A stretch of DNA of 64,000 nt, taken from Clostridiales bacterium (GTDB lineage Bacteria > Bacillota > Clostridia > TANB77 > CAG-508). The DNA lies in assembly GCA_003534295.1 (NCBI GenBank), contig DPDV01000001.1, forward strand, positions 44,837 through 108,836, read 5' to 3'. Shown here piece by piece: positions 33,721 through 42,329 of the stretch. Position numbers and translations under genes: made by a program. The first letter of the stretch is position 1. Each line of letters starts with the position of its first letter. The notes under the pieces were generated by a model. That model saw nothing but the letters and a program-made list of their open reading frames with translations, was not told the origin of the DNA and ran no database searches.

Positions 33721-35202
33721 ATGGAAGATAATTTAAAATTGTATCAAGATATAGCTAACCGTACAGATGGAGATATTTATGTTGGTGTTGTTGGACCTGT
33801 TAGAACTGGCAAATCTACTTTTATTAAAAATTTTATGGACTTATTAGTAATACCAAATATAAATAATGAATACAAAAGAGAACGTGCAAGAGATGAATTA
33901 CCTCAAAGTGCTGCTGGCAAAACAATAATGACAACTGAACCCAAATTTATTCCAAATGAGGCTGTTGAGATAACTGTTGGGGATAACCTAAAATTAAAAA
34001 CTCGTTTAGTAGACTGTGTTGGTTATCTTGTGAATAACGCAATTGGTTATTTGGAAGATGATATGCCTAGAATGGTAAAAACACCTTGGTCTAACGAAGA
34101 AATTCCTTTTGAGCAAGCTGCAGAAATAGGAACTAGAAAAGTTATCCAAGAACATTCTACCATAGGAATTTTAATAACTACTGATGGCACAATTACAGAT
34201 ATTCCTCGTCAAGATTATATTGAAGCAGAAGAGCGAGTTGTAAGAGAACTGAAAGAAATTAACAAACCTTTTGTTATTGTTCTTAATACAGATGATCCTT
34301 CTTCTGATTATACTAGAGAATTGGCTCAAAAATTGGAAAAGAAATATGAAACACCAGTATTGCCTACTGATTGTTCTCGTTTAAATTTAGATGATATTAA
34401 TAATATTTTCGGCAAAATATTATATGAATTTCCTATTGAAACATTAAATATTACTTTTCCTAAATGGGTAGATGGTTTAAATAGCGAACACTGGCTAAAA
34501 GCAGAATTATATAAGGAAATAAAAGAAGCATTTGCAAATATTAGTGTGTTAAAGCAAATAAATAGTGGTATTGATAAATTGCAAAATACTGAAATAATAA
34601 CAAGAACTATATTAGACGAAATTAAATTAGGAGATGGCAGTGTAAATATTTCCATAAATTTAATGGATGAATTGTTCTATAAGGTCCTAACAGAAATTTC
34701 CGGAGTTGATATTTCAAATGAAGGTGATTTATTCTCTACAATAACCGAATTTGCCAATACTAAAAAAGAATATGATAAAATTGCATATGCCTTAGAAGAA
34801 GTCAAAGCAAAAGGATATGGTATTGTAACACCTTCCATAGATGAATTAATTTTAGAGGAGCCAGAAATGGTAAAACAGGGTTCAAGATTTGGCGTAAAAT
34901 TAAAGGCAAAAGCACCTTCTATTCACATGATTCAAGCAAACATAGAAACCGAGGTTTCTCCTATTGTAGGAAGTGAAAAACAATCTGAAGATTTAGTAAA
35001 TTATCTACTTTCTGAATTTGAAAATGACCCTAAAAAGATATGGGAATCCAATATATTCGGAAAAAGTCTACATGAACTTGTTAATGAAGGTTTGCAAAAT
35101 AAATTATCTAAAATGCCAGAAGAAGCGCAAGGTAAACTTCAAGAAACTCTTGAACGTATAGTAAATGAAGGTAGTGGCGGATTAATCTGCATAATACTTT
35201 AA
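33721..35202 (+). CDS. spoIVA: stage IV sporulation protein A (coat morphogenetic ATPase)
   Basis: ATPase that polymerises on the outer forespore membrane and forms the base layer of the spore coat. The P-loop is GPVRTGKSTF near residue 27, with DCVGYLV as Walker-B-like region and LNTDDPSSDY further on. The C-terminal end LICIIL is the hydrophobic membrane-targeting tail. 493 residues, full length. AAGGGGG lies 11 bases before the ATG. Sporulation promoters (sigma-E) are expected upstream, but I see no convincing match. Confidence 0.96.
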   Translation: MEDNLKLYQDIANRTDGDIYVGVVGPVRTGKSTFIKNFMDLLVIPNINNEYKRERARDELPQSAAGKTIMTTEPKFIPNEAVEITVGDNLKLKTRLVDCVGYLVNNAIGYLEDDMPRMVKTPWSNEEIPFEQAAEIGTRKVIQEHSTIGILITTDGTITDIPRQDYIEAEERVVRELKEINKPFVIVLNTDDPSSDYTRELAQKLEKKYETPVLPTDCSRLNLDDINNIFGKILYEFPIETLNITFPKWVDGLNSEHWLKAELYKEIKEAFANISVLKQINSGIDKLQNTEIITRTILDEIKLGDGSVNISINLMDELFYKVLTEISGVDISNEGDLFSTITEFANTKKEYDKIAYALEEVKAKGYGIVTPSIDELILEEPEMVKQGSRFGVKLKAKAPSIHMIQANIETEVSPIVGSEKQSEDLVNYLLSEFENDPKKIWESNIFGKSLHELVNEGLQNKLSKMPEEAQGKLQETLERIVNEGSGGLICIIL

Positions 35203-35208
35203 AAAGAG

Positions 35209-35246
35209 CTCTTCAATAGCACTTTGGTGTTATTGAAGAGTTTTTG
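35209..35246 (+). terminator. intrinsic terminator of spoIVA
   Basis: CTCTTCAATA / TATTGAAGAG stem with a short internal GC hairpin and a TTTTT tail, 7 bases after the stop. Confidence 0.85.
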
Positions 35247-35324
35247 TAATCCTTTTGCATTATAGTAAATAATTATTTTATGCTGTGCCTCTTGGTTGAT
35301 AATTTGTTGCAAAATGTTATGCTT

Positions 35325-36011
35325 CTATTTACAAAATCTATGCTTTCCAATTGTTACTGTCATTGGTCTTGACCATATCCATTTATTTGTTGCTGTATTT
35401 GGGTTAAAGTAATATATTGCTCCATATGATGGATCCCAACCGTTTAGTGCATCTTGTGCTGCTTTTTTTGCTGTACTATTAGGCGATAAATTTATTTGCC
35501 CATCATCAACAACATTAAATGCCCCTCTTTGATATATTACTCCTGCTATTGTGTTTGGAAATGAGCTACTTTTAACTCTATTTAACACTACTGCTGCAAC
35601 AGCCACTTGTCCCGCATATGGTTCTCCTCTTGCTTCTCCATATACCAACCTTGCAAGTAAGTTAACATCATTTGAATTCGTACTAGAACTTCCTGTTCCT
35701 GTATTGCTATAGATCCCCATTGCTCGCAAAGTTTTAGTTCCTGCTATTCCATCTGCTGTAAGCCCATTTTTTGATTGAAACCATTTTACCGCAGCCAATG
35801 TTTTGCTACCATATACACCATCTACTGCCCCTTTATAATATCCCCATCTTTTTAATTTTGTTTGAATTTGTGTTACTTCTGAGCCTGTAGATCCGTATCT
35901 TGAAGTTGCCTGTACATTAGTCGTTCTAAAAAATACATTATACGAAATAAACATTGTCATAACAAAAATTATTGCTATTATTGATAATATCTTTCTTTTA
36001 TTTTTCAACAT
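35325..36011 (-). CDS. sleB: spore cortex-lytic enzyme SleB
   Basis: Lytic transglycosylase that degrades spore cortex at germination. Signal peptide (residues 8-36, cleavage near VQATS), a peptidoglycan-binding domain (GSEVTQIQTKLKRWGYYKGA, VDGVYGSKTLAAVKWFQ), and the hydrolase_2 domain with catalytic glutamate in LVYGEARGEPYAGQVAVAAV, plus GAFNVVDDG and DPSYGAIYYFNP. 228 residues, somewhat shorter than Bacillus SleB (~305) because the linker is short. The ATG lies immediately after the terminator-like hairpin 36012-36072. ypeB, its usual partner, is not adjacent. Confidence 0.93.
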   Translation of the reverse strand: MLKNKRKILSIIAIIFVMTMFISYNVFFRTTNVQATSRYGSTGSEVTQIQTKLKRWGYYKGAVDGVYGSKTLAAVKWFQSKNGLTADGIAGTKTLRAMGIYSNTGTGSSSTNSNDVNLLARLVYGEARGEPYAGQVAVAAVVLNRVKSSSFPNTIAGVIYQRGAFNVVDDGQINLSPNSTAKKAAQDALNGWDPSYGAIYYFNPNTATNKWIWSRPMTVTIGKHRFCK

Positions 36012-36072
36012 AAAAACACCACTTTTAAAAATAATTTACTTTAAAATTATTTTGTCCTAAAAATGGTGGTTT
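36012..36072 (-). terminator. fhs terminator-like hairpin that also covers the sleB ribosome-binding site
   Basis: Long imperfect stem between the fhs stop and sleB start (CACCATTTTT ... AAAAGTGGTG on the minus strand, with an inner AAAATAATTT/AAATTATTTT stem). The 3' arm is followed by TTTTT and then directly by the sleB ATG. The only candidate ribosome-binding bases (GTGGTG) are within the 3' arm, so sleB translation from fhs read-through would be masked. Confidence 0.6.
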
Positions 36073-36084
36073 ATTCATAATTAT

Positions 36085-37746
36085 TTAAAATATTCCTATT
36101 ATGTTGCCATTTTTATCAATATCTATATTTTCTGCCGCAGGAATTCTTGGTAATCCTGGCATTGTCATTATTTTACCTGTTATTATTACTATAAATTCAG
36201 CTCCTGCTTTTAATACTACATCTTTGATATGTATATTAAATGGGTGTATACATTCTAAGTTTTTTGGATCATCTGAAAATGAATATTGCGTTTTAGCAAT
36301 ACATATTGGTAAGTTTCCATATCCCATTTTTTCTATCTTTTCTATTTTTTCCTCCGTATTTTCTAAATACTCTATTTTAGAAGCTCCATATATTTTTTGT
36401 GCTATTGCTTCTATTTTTTCTTTTACCGTCATATTTAATTCGTATGCATAGTTGAAATTGCTTTCTTTCAGCGTTAAATCAGCTATCTTATTTGCTAAAT
36501 CAACTGCTCCTTCTCCACCTTTTTCCCAACTCTCAACTAAACTTAATTCTATTCCTTTTTCTTGTAATTTTCGTTTTAGGAATTCTATCTCTTTTATTGT
36601 ATCATGGTTATATTTATTTATTGCTACAATTACATTTACTCCAAAAACATTTTTCAAATTTTCTATATGTCTATATAAATTATTAAGTCCTTTTTCTAAA
36701 TATTCTATACTTTCGTTCTTTATATTTTCTTTATCCATTCCACCATGATATTTTATTGCCTTTATTGTTGCCACACATACCACAGCATCTGGTTTAATAT
36801 TGGCATTTCTACATTTTATATCTAAAAACTTTTCTGCACCTAAATCTGCTCCAAATCCTGCCTCTGTTATTACATAATCTCCTAATTTTAGCGCCAACTT
36901 GGTAGCAATTATGCTATTACATCCATGTGCAATATTAGCAAAAGGTCCCCCATGAACTATTGCTGGTGTTCCTTCTATAGTTTGCACTAGGTTAGGTTTT
37001 ATTGCATCTTTTAATAAAACTGTTAGCGCACCATCTGCTTTTAAATCCCTTGCAAAAATCGGGTTATTCTGTTTGTTATATCCTATTATTATATTTCCAA
37101 TTCTTCTTTTCAAGTCATTTATATCAGATGCCAAACATAAAATAGCCATAATTTCTGAGGCAACAGATATATCAAATCCATCTTCTCTTGGTATTATGTT
37201 TTTCTCTTTTGATAGTCCTGTTTCAATTTTTCTTAATTGTCTGTCGTTTAAGTCCATACATCTTTTCCATACTACTTTTTCAAATTCCAACTCATTGCCA
37301 TAGTAAATATGGTTATCTATCATTGCAGACAATAAATTATTTGCAGATGTTATTGCATGTATATCTCCTGTAAAATGCAAGTTTATATCTTCCATAGGAG
37401 CTATTTGACTATACCCTCCACCTGTTGCTCCACCTTTAATTCCAAAAACTGGTCCTAATGATGGCTCTCTTAAAGCTAATACTGTTTTTTTTCCAATTCT
37501 ATTTAATCCATCTGCCAATCCTATTGATATTGTTGTTTTACCTTCTCCCAATGGTGTTGGATTTATTGCGGTTACTAAAATTAATTTTCCGTTATCTTTT
37601 TTTTCTAATTTTTCATATAACTTGCAGGAAATCTTTGCTTTATATTTACCATACTGCTCTATATATTCTTCGTCTATTCCTAACTTTGTAGCAATTTTAG
37701 TAATATTCTCCAACTTTGCTTTTCTTGCTATTTCTATATCCTCCAT
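36085..37746 (-). CDS. fhs: formate-tetrahydrofolate ligase
   Basis: ATP-dependent conversion of formate and THF to 10-formyl-THF, first folate step of the Wood-Ljungdahl methyl branch and a route to purines. P-loop TPLGEGKTT near residue 63, then EPSLGPVFGIKGGATGGG, GFDISVASEIMAIL and EAGFGADLGAEKF, PGLPRIPAAENID at the end. Start is ATG 37746 after GGGAGG; the frame could extend five codons further. 553 residues, normal. Confidence 0.97.
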   Translation of the reverse strand: MEDIEIARKAKLENITKIATKLGIDEEYIEQYGKYKAKISCKLYEKLEKKDNGKLILVTAINPTPLGEGKTTISIGLADGLNRIGKKTVLALREPSLGPVFGIKGGATGGGYSQIAPMEDINLHFTGDIHAITSANNLLSAMIDNHIYYGNELEFEKVVWKRCMDLNDRQLRKIETGLSKEKNIIPREDGFDISVASEIMAILCLASDINDLKRRIGNIIIGYNKQNNPIFARDLKADGALTVLLKDAIKPNLVQTIEGTPAIVHGGPFANIAHGCNSIIATKLALKLGDYVITEAGFGADLGAEKFLDIKCRNANIKPDAVVCVATIKAIKYHGGMDKENIKNESIEYLEKGLNNLYRHIENLKNVFGVNVIVAINKYNHDTIKEIEFLKRKLQEKGIELSLVESWEKGGEGAVDLANKIADLTLKESNFNYAYELNMTVKEKIEAIAQKIYGASKIEYLENTEEKIEKIEKMGYGNLPICIAKTQYSFSDDPKNLECIHPFNIHIKDVVLKAGAEFIVIITGKIMTMPGLPRIPAAENIDIDKNGNIIGIF

Positions 37747-37785
37747 AATAGCCTCCCACAAAAAATTTGTCGCAATGAGGACAAA

Positions 37786-38232
37786 TTAAAACATTAATCC
37801 TGATATTATTCCTATTGCTGCTCCAACAAATACTTGTACTGGTGTATGTCCTAAGGTTTCCACAAGTTTTTCTGAAACTTGCTCTTTTGTTAATCCTGGT
37901 GTATTAACAATTTTATTTAATATTTTTGCTTGTTTGCCTGCAGCTCTTCTTACTCCTGTAGCATCATACATAACAACAAATGCAAATATTGTTGCTATCC
38001 CAAACATTGGCGAATTTAATCCTTCACTTTTTCCTACCATTGTTGCTAAACTTGTAACAACTGCAGAATGTGAACTTGGCATTCCCCCCGCACCTAATAT
38101 TCTTTTAAAATTAAATTGCCTAGTTGTTATTAAATCTGAAATTAATTTATATGTTTGTATTAAAAGCCATATTATAAATGGCACTACAACATATTTATAC
38201 TCAATTATAAAATTCATTATCCCCTTACTCAC
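37786..38232 (-). CDS. divergent PAP2-family membrane protein (DUF212/YuiD-like)
   Basis: Four or so transmembrane helices with the family signature GAGGMPSSHSAVVTSLAT and MYDATGVRRAAGKQAKILN, then LGHTPVQVFVGAAIGI. These are the divergent PAP2 motifs (PSSH, D...R, H). Acts probably on lipid phosphates or pyrophosphates in the membrane. 148 residues. The following xseB stop is 4 bases away, so it is in the operon. Confidence 0.87.
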   Translation of the reverse strand: MSKGIMNFIIEYKYVVVPFIIWLLIQTYKLISDLITTRQFNFKRILGAGGMPSSHSAVVTSLATMVGKSEGLNSPMFGIATIFAFVVMYDATGVRRAAGKQAKILNKIVNTPGLTKEQVSEKLVETLGHTPVQVFVGAAIGIISGLMF

Positions 38233-38235
38233 TTT

Positions 38236-38460
38236 TTATTCCTCTTCCGCTGTAAAATTTTCTTCTTGAAGCTCTCCATCTTTATTTATTAAAATAGAAA
38301 TTCGTTTTTCCGCATCTTCTAAGATTTTAGTACATTTTTTTGAAAGTTCCATACCTTTCTCAAACTTTTTAACAGATGTATCTAAGTCCAACTCGTCATT
38401 TTCTAACTCATTGACTATATTTTCTAATTGCTTTATTGTATCCTCAAAATTATCTTTCAT
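38236..38460 (-). CDS. xseB: exodeoxyribonuclease VII small subunit
   Basis: Short coiled protein that binds XseA in multiple copies. The sequence (FEDTIKQLENIVNELENDEL, LDTSVKKFEKGMELSKKCTK) matches the family's conserved core. 74 residues. It is separated from xseA by an unusual membrane-anchored gene. Confidence 0.93.
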   Translation of the reverse strand: MKDNFEDTIKQLENIVNELENDELDLDTSVKKFEKGMELSKKCTKILEDAEKRISILINKDGELQEENFTAEEE

Positions 38461-38472
38461 CTCACAGTTCTC

Positions 38473-38925
38473 CTATCTTTCTTTTACCATTTCATTTTCT
38501 ACATCAACTTCATAAAAAGCTAATGTTTTTGAAGTGATAGAATCATTGACTGTTACAATATAGTTTCCCCTTGAATTAATTGCCATGTTAGAAAAATACA
38601 CACCTTCTGTACTTCCCCATTTTTTCTTTACCAATTCTATGGCTTTATCCTCTTTACTTGATACTGTTCCATTTAGTACTTCTGTATTATTATTGGCTTT
38701 TTCTTCATTATTTTCTTCATTTTCGTTTTTGTTGTTTGATTCATTTATATTTTCAAACAATTTGTTTGTATCTAATCCTTCATTTGGTCCGTCTGTATTG
38801 TTTTGCTTTGCTTGTTCCATATTTATAGGCTTTACTTTTATTATGTCATAAACAAAATATACTATTACAAATACTAATATTGCAATTAATATAGTAATTA
38901 AACTATTTTTTATTACTTTATTCAT
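38473..38925 (-). CDS. membrane-anchored hypothetical protein, 150 residues
   Basis: One N-terminal transmembrane helix (SLITILIAILVFVIVYFVYD), a long Asn/Glu-rich linker (ENINESNNKNENEENNEEK) and a small C-terminal domain (KAIELVKKKWGSTEGVYFSN, GNYIVTVNDSITSKTLAFYE, VDVENEMV). The C-terminal pattern resembles PepSY-like extracytoplasmic domains in which a beta strand ends in YEVDVE. It lies between xseA (3 bases) and xseB, an insertion into the normal xseAB pair. Unknown role. Confidence 0.65.
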   Translation of the reverse strand: MNKVIKNSLITILIAILVFVIVYFVYDIIKVKPINMEQAKQNNTDGPNEGLDTNKLFENINESNNKNENEENNEEKANNNTEVLNGTVSSKEDKAIELVKKKWGSTEGVYFSNMAINSRGNYIVTVNDSITSKTLAFYEVDVENEMVKER

Positions 38926-38927
38926 TT

Positions 38928-40130
38928 TTAATCACATTCCTTACTTAATATTTTTGCATTTACTGTTCCGTCATATAATTTTATATTAATTTCATCTTCT
39001 TTGTTCAAATTTTTGACCGATTTTATAGTTTTTCCATTTAAAGTAATTATGCCATATCCTCTTGTAAGTGTTTTTAGAGGGCTTAATCCATCTAATTTCG
39101 TTAGTAAATTTAATGTTTTTGACTTTTCTTTTATATATCTTTTTGTTATATATCCTTCTAGTTGCTTTACCTTTATATCTATTAGCATATATTTTTCATT
39201 TATTCTCTGCAAAGGCATTTTAAAAGCTTTACTATTTATACATTTTTCATACCTTAGTTTCATTATTTGCAATTTTCTACTTAAAGCTATTTTCTGCCTA
39301 TTTTCATACTCTTTTAATTTAGTAATTACGTCTTTAATATTTGGAACAGCCAATTCAGCTGCTGCCGAAGGTGTAGGTGCTCTTAAATCTGCCACAAAAT
39401 CTGAAATTGAGAAGTCAGTTTCATGTCCTACCGCAGAAATTATTGGTATTTCAGAAGCAAATATTGCTCTTGCTACTATTTCTTCGTTAAATGGCCATAA
39501 ATCTTCTAAAGAACCTCCTCCTCGCGCTAATATTATTACATCACAAAGTTTGTTTTCATTCATTAAATTTATTGCTTTTACAATTTTTTCTGCTGCTCCT
39601 TTTCCTTGAACTGGAACTGGAAGTAATTTTATATACACATTCGGATTTCTTCTTGTTGAAACATTTATTATATCTCTTATTACTGCTCCTGTATTTGATG
39701 TTAATACTCCAATACATTTTGGCATATATGGGATTCCTTTTTTATACTTTTTATCAAATAATCCTTCTTTTTCCAATTTGTTTTTTAGTTCTACATAAGC
39801 CTTATACAAATCTCCAACACCATCTTGTTTCATAGCATTGCAATATATTTGATATACCCCGTCTCTTTCAAATACAGATACAGTTCCTAATATTATAACT
39901 TTCATTCCATCTTTTGGAACAAATTCCAAGTTTGCAGTATTTGTTTTAAACATCACACATTTTATTAGTGAATTTTCATCTTTTAGAGTAAAATACATAT
40001 GACCTGTATAATGATGTTTAAAATTTGAAATTTCCCCTTTTACAAGTATATTGTTTAATCGCTCATCATCTTCAAATTTTCCTTTAATGTATTTATTTAA
40101 CTCTGTTACACTAATTGCATTATATGTCAT
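38928..40130 (-). CDS. xseA: exodeoxyribonuclease VII large subunit
   Basis: Degrades single-stranded DNA from both ends to oligonucleotides. N-terminal OB-fold (VTELNKYIKGKFEDDERLNN, LVKGEISNFKHHYTGHMYFTL) and the catalytic domain with TSNTGAVIRDI, ARGGGSLEDLWPFNEE and SAVGHETDFSISDFVADLRA-type motifs. A long helical C-terminus follows, ending in GYGIITLNGKTIKSV. 400 residues. Confidence 0.95.
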   Translation of the reverse strand: MTYNAISVTELNKYIKGKFEDDERLNNILVKGEISNFKHHYTGHMYFTLKDENSLIKCVMFKTNTANLEFVPKDGMKVIILGTVSVFERDGVYQIYCNAMKQDGVGDLYKAYVELKNKLEKEGLFDKKYKKGIPYMPKCIGVLTSNTGAVIRDIINVSTRRNPNVYIKLLPVPVQGKGAAEKIVKAINLMNENKLCDVIILARGGGSLEDLWPFNEEIVARAIFASEIPIISAVGHETDFSISDFVADLRAPTPSAAAELAVPNIKDVITKLKEYENRQKIALSRKLQIMKLRYEKCINSKAFKMPLQRINEKYMLIDIKVKQLEGYITKRYIKEKSKTLNLLTKLDGLSPLKTLTRGYGIITLNGKTIKSVKNLNKEDEINIKLYDGTVNAKILSKECD

Positions 40131-40152
40131 CTGTTTATCATTCCTTTGTATT

Positions 40153-40572
40153 TTAGCATAAATTATTTTGTTTTACTATATTTCCTAAAACGCCATTTAT
40201 AAATGATGGTGCATTTTCGTCTCCATATAGTTTTGCTAATTCCACAACCTCGTTTATTACTACTTTATATGGTATTTTTTTATATATTAATTCATATGTT
40301 GAAAGCTTTAGTAACACTAAACTTATTTTAGAAATTCTTTCAATCTTCCAGTTTGATGCCAAATTACTAGATATTGTTTCTTGTATTTTTTCCGAATTAG
40401 TTTGTATACCATAAACTACATCTGTAAAGTACTCTTCTGCTTTTTTATCTGTTATTTCATTAGTTTCTAAAAATATTTTTATTTGCTCTTCTATTGATTC
40501 TTTTTCTACTTTTTGTATCTCCAAACTATATAATAGTTCAAATGCTAATTCCCTAATTTTTGATCTGTTCAT
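40153..40572 (-). CDS. nusB: transcription antitermination protein NusB
   Basis: Forms a complex with S10/NusE on boxA in rRNA leaders. All-helical: SKIRELAFELLYSLEIQKVE at the start and YKKIPYKVVINEVVELAKLY, GDENAPSFINGVLGNI at the end. 139 residues. It belongs to the classical asp23-amaP-DUF2273-nusB-xseAB cluster. Confidence 0.93.
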   Translation of the reverse strand: MNRSKIRELAFELLYSLEIQKVEKESIEEQIKIFLETNEITDKKAEEYFTDVVYGIQTNSEKIQETISSNLASNWKIERISKISLVLLKLSTYELIYKKIPYKVVINEVVELAKLYGDENAPSFINGVLGNIVKQNNLC

Positions 40573-40585
40573 TGTCTGTACCTTT

Positions 40586-40789
40586 CTATAATCTATCTAT
40601 TATGTTTTTCAATTTTTCCTTAACATCTTCTTTATTCATCTGAACATAATTTCCAACATATCCACAGACAAATATTAATATAATACCTATAATTACTTTA
40701 TATAAATGTGTACATAATAAGATAATTGCTACTATTACACCTATTATAGCACCAAAATATCTACTTATAAATTCCTTTATATTATCCAT
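40586..40789 (-). CDS. DUF2273 small membrane protein
   Basis: Two transmembrane helices (AIIGVIVAIILLCTHLYKV, IIGIILIFVCGYVGNYVQM) and a charged tail of 67 residues. DUF2273 proteins are found beside AmaP and Asp23, probably aiding membrane localisation. Spacing of 13 bases to both neighbours. Confidence 0.87.
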   Translation of the reverse strand: MDNIKEFISRYFGAIIGVIVAIILLCTHLYKVIIGIILIFVCGYVGNYVQMNKEDVKEKLKNIIDRL

Positions 40790-40802
40790 AGAAACTCCTT
40801 TT

Positions 40803-41363
40803 CTACTCTTGCACTACTGTCTTTTTCACAGGTGCTACATCCTTTACTTTAATATTTACTTCTTTTACATCTAAATCTGATGTTGTTTTTATTGCTTCTT
40901 TTATTCTAGCTTGAATATTGCTTGATAATTCTTTTATTACTGCATTTTCTTTAACTGATATATTTACAAATACTTTTAGGTTATTTTCATTGTCTAATTC
41001 AATTCGTGCAACTGCATTTTCTGCGCCATCAAAACTTTTAACTATGGTATTTACCAAATTCTCTAAAGTATCTTTAGTTATTAGAAGTTTTCCATCTGAA
41101 TTTTCTAACAAAATTCCATTTTTATATTCACTTTTTTCTTTATTGCTAGAACTAAAAAATATACACTTTATTGCTAATAATATAAAAGCAATTGAAATGC
41201 CCAATACTATTTTAGAACCTACTCCATAATTTAAAGTTCTTGAGACAATTCCTGTTACCGTATTTATACTTACCCAGTCAAATATTATCATGCACATTAC
41301 TATAGATATAATTAATACTATTGTTGAAAAAATCACTAACCCTGTCCTATCTAAAATCTTCAT
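40803..41363 (-). CDS. amaP: alkaline shock response membrane anchor protein AmaP
   Basis: Anchors Asp23 at the membrane. Two N-terminal transmembrane segments (VIFSTIVLIISIVMCMIIF, IVLGISIAFILLAIKCIFF) and a soluble C-terminal half that itself resembles the Asp23 fold (VARIELDNENNLKVFVNISV, LDVKEVNIKVKDVAP). 186 residues. It follows asp23 by 34 bases. Confidence 0.87.
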   Translation of the reverse strand: MKILDRTGLVIFSTIVLIISIVMCMIIFDWVSINTVTGIVSRTLNYGVGSKIVLGISIAFILLAIKCIFFSSSNKEKSEYKNGILLENSDGKLLITKDTLENLVNTIVKSFDGAENAVARIELDNENNLKVFVNISVKENAVIKELSSNIQARIKEAIKTTSDLDVKEVNIKVKDVAPVKKTVVQE

Positions 41364-41397
41364 ATTTTTGTTCCTTTCTTGCTATATAAATTAGCTT

Positions 41398-41817
41398 TTA
41401 TTTTTCTTCGTTTTTTCCATCTACTATAATTTCTTGTGGCTCATTTATTTCCGTTTTTACTCCTTGTATATGAACATTTACACCTGATACTTTTAAACCT
41501 GTTTTCTCTTCAACTGATTTTTTTACTTTATTTTGTATTTCGAAAGCAACATCTGGAATTCTAACTCCGTATTCTACTATAATATTAACATCAATTTTTG
41601 TTTCTCCTTCTTTTGTTTCTACTTTTATTCCCTTTGCTAAATTCTTTTTTCCGCTTAAAACTTCAGTAATTCCTCCTGCAAATCCTCCTGCCATTTCTGC
41701 AACTCCTGAGACTTCTGAAACTGCTATTCCAGCTATTGTTGCTATTACTTCATCTTCAATTACTATATTATTGTTTTCCTTTACTATTTCGTTTTCAATA
41801 TTATTATTTTCTTCCAT
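41398..41817 (-). CDS. Asp23/Gls24-family envelope stress protein
   Basis: Conserved core: IEDEVIATIAGIAVSEVSGV, MAGGFAGGITEVLSGKKNLA, KGIKVE and VDVNIIVEYGVRIPDVAFEI (here IDVNII). The protein forms a membrane-associated network through AmaP and influences envelope homeostasis. 139 residues. First gene of the cluster; promoter at 41849-41877 and AGGAGG before the ATG. Confidence 0.92.
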   Translation of the reverse strand: MEENNNIENEIVKENNNIVIEDEVIATIAGIAVSEVSGVAEMAGGFAGGITEVLSGKKNLAKGIKVETKEGETKIDVNIIVEYGVRIPDVAFEIQNKVKKSVEEKTGLKVSGVNVHIQGVKTEINEPQEIIVDGKNEEK

Positions 41818-41848
41818 ATTTAAAACCTCCTATAATTTTACTTACTAT

Positions 41849-41877
41849 AGTATATCAATTTTTTTCTTTTTTTACAA
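41849..41877 (-). promoter_or_regulatory. promoter of the asp23-amaP-nusB-xse cluster
   Basis: TTGTAA, 17-bp A-rich spacer, TATACT on the minus strand, about 32 bases before the Asp23 start. Confidence 0.65.
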
Positions 41878-41886
41878 CTATTTGCC

Positions 41887-42237
41887 TTAATTTTCTTTTA
41901 TGTTTTCTATTAATTGCTTGCAATCTTTCCATTTTAGAAACTTTACAAAGCTATATTCTTTTTGTAAATTATTTATTATTTTTAATGTATTATCTCTTGA
42001 ATCTAAATCTGTTATTATTATATTTTTAGGTATTTCTTCTTTTCCATGGATTTTAAATATAGTTGTACGCAAAAAGCCCTCTACTTTCTCTTCTTGATTT
42101 TTTGTTGCAATAATCACGTAAATTCCATCAGAATTAAAATTCGTATATGTATATATGTATATAATATTTTTGATAATTTCAATTAATCCATATAGTGCCA
42201 ATATCCATATAACTGCATTAATTATAAAATCTTGCAT
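41887..42237 (-). CDS. membrane-anchored hypothetical protein, 116 residues
   Basis: An N-terminal transmembrane helix (IINAVIWILALYGLIEIIKN) is followed by a small alpha/beta domain: GIYVIIATKNQEEKVEGFLR, NIIITDLDSRDNTLKIINNL. The second piece resembles the nucleotide-binding half of GT2 glycosyltransferases (strand, D-x-D/S, helix), but no catalytic half exists, so it is not an active transferase. Start is MQDF at 42237 after GGAGGG; the longer frame adds six codons without a site. Confidence 0.6.
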   Translation of the reverse strand: MQDFIINAVIWILALYGLIEIIKNIIYIYTYTNFNSDGIYVIIATKNQEEKVEGFLRTTIFKIHGKEEIPKNIIITDLDSRDNTLKIINNLQKEYSFVKFLKWKDCKQLIENIKEN

Positions 42238-42284
42238 AATATATCCCTCCATCATTTGTATAATATATTATGCGTAATAAAAAA

Positions 42285-42322
42285 ATGCTACAAAAGGTAT
42301 AATCCTTTTATAGCATTTTTAT
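42285..42322 (-). terminator. terminator of the ribosomal protein superoperon
   Basis: ATGCTAcAAAAGG / CCTTTTaTAGCAT stem with a 6-base loop. The minus-strand 3' side is TTTTTTTATT. It begins 8 bases after the rplQ stop. Confidence 0.85.
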
Positions 42323-42329
42323 TAATTTG

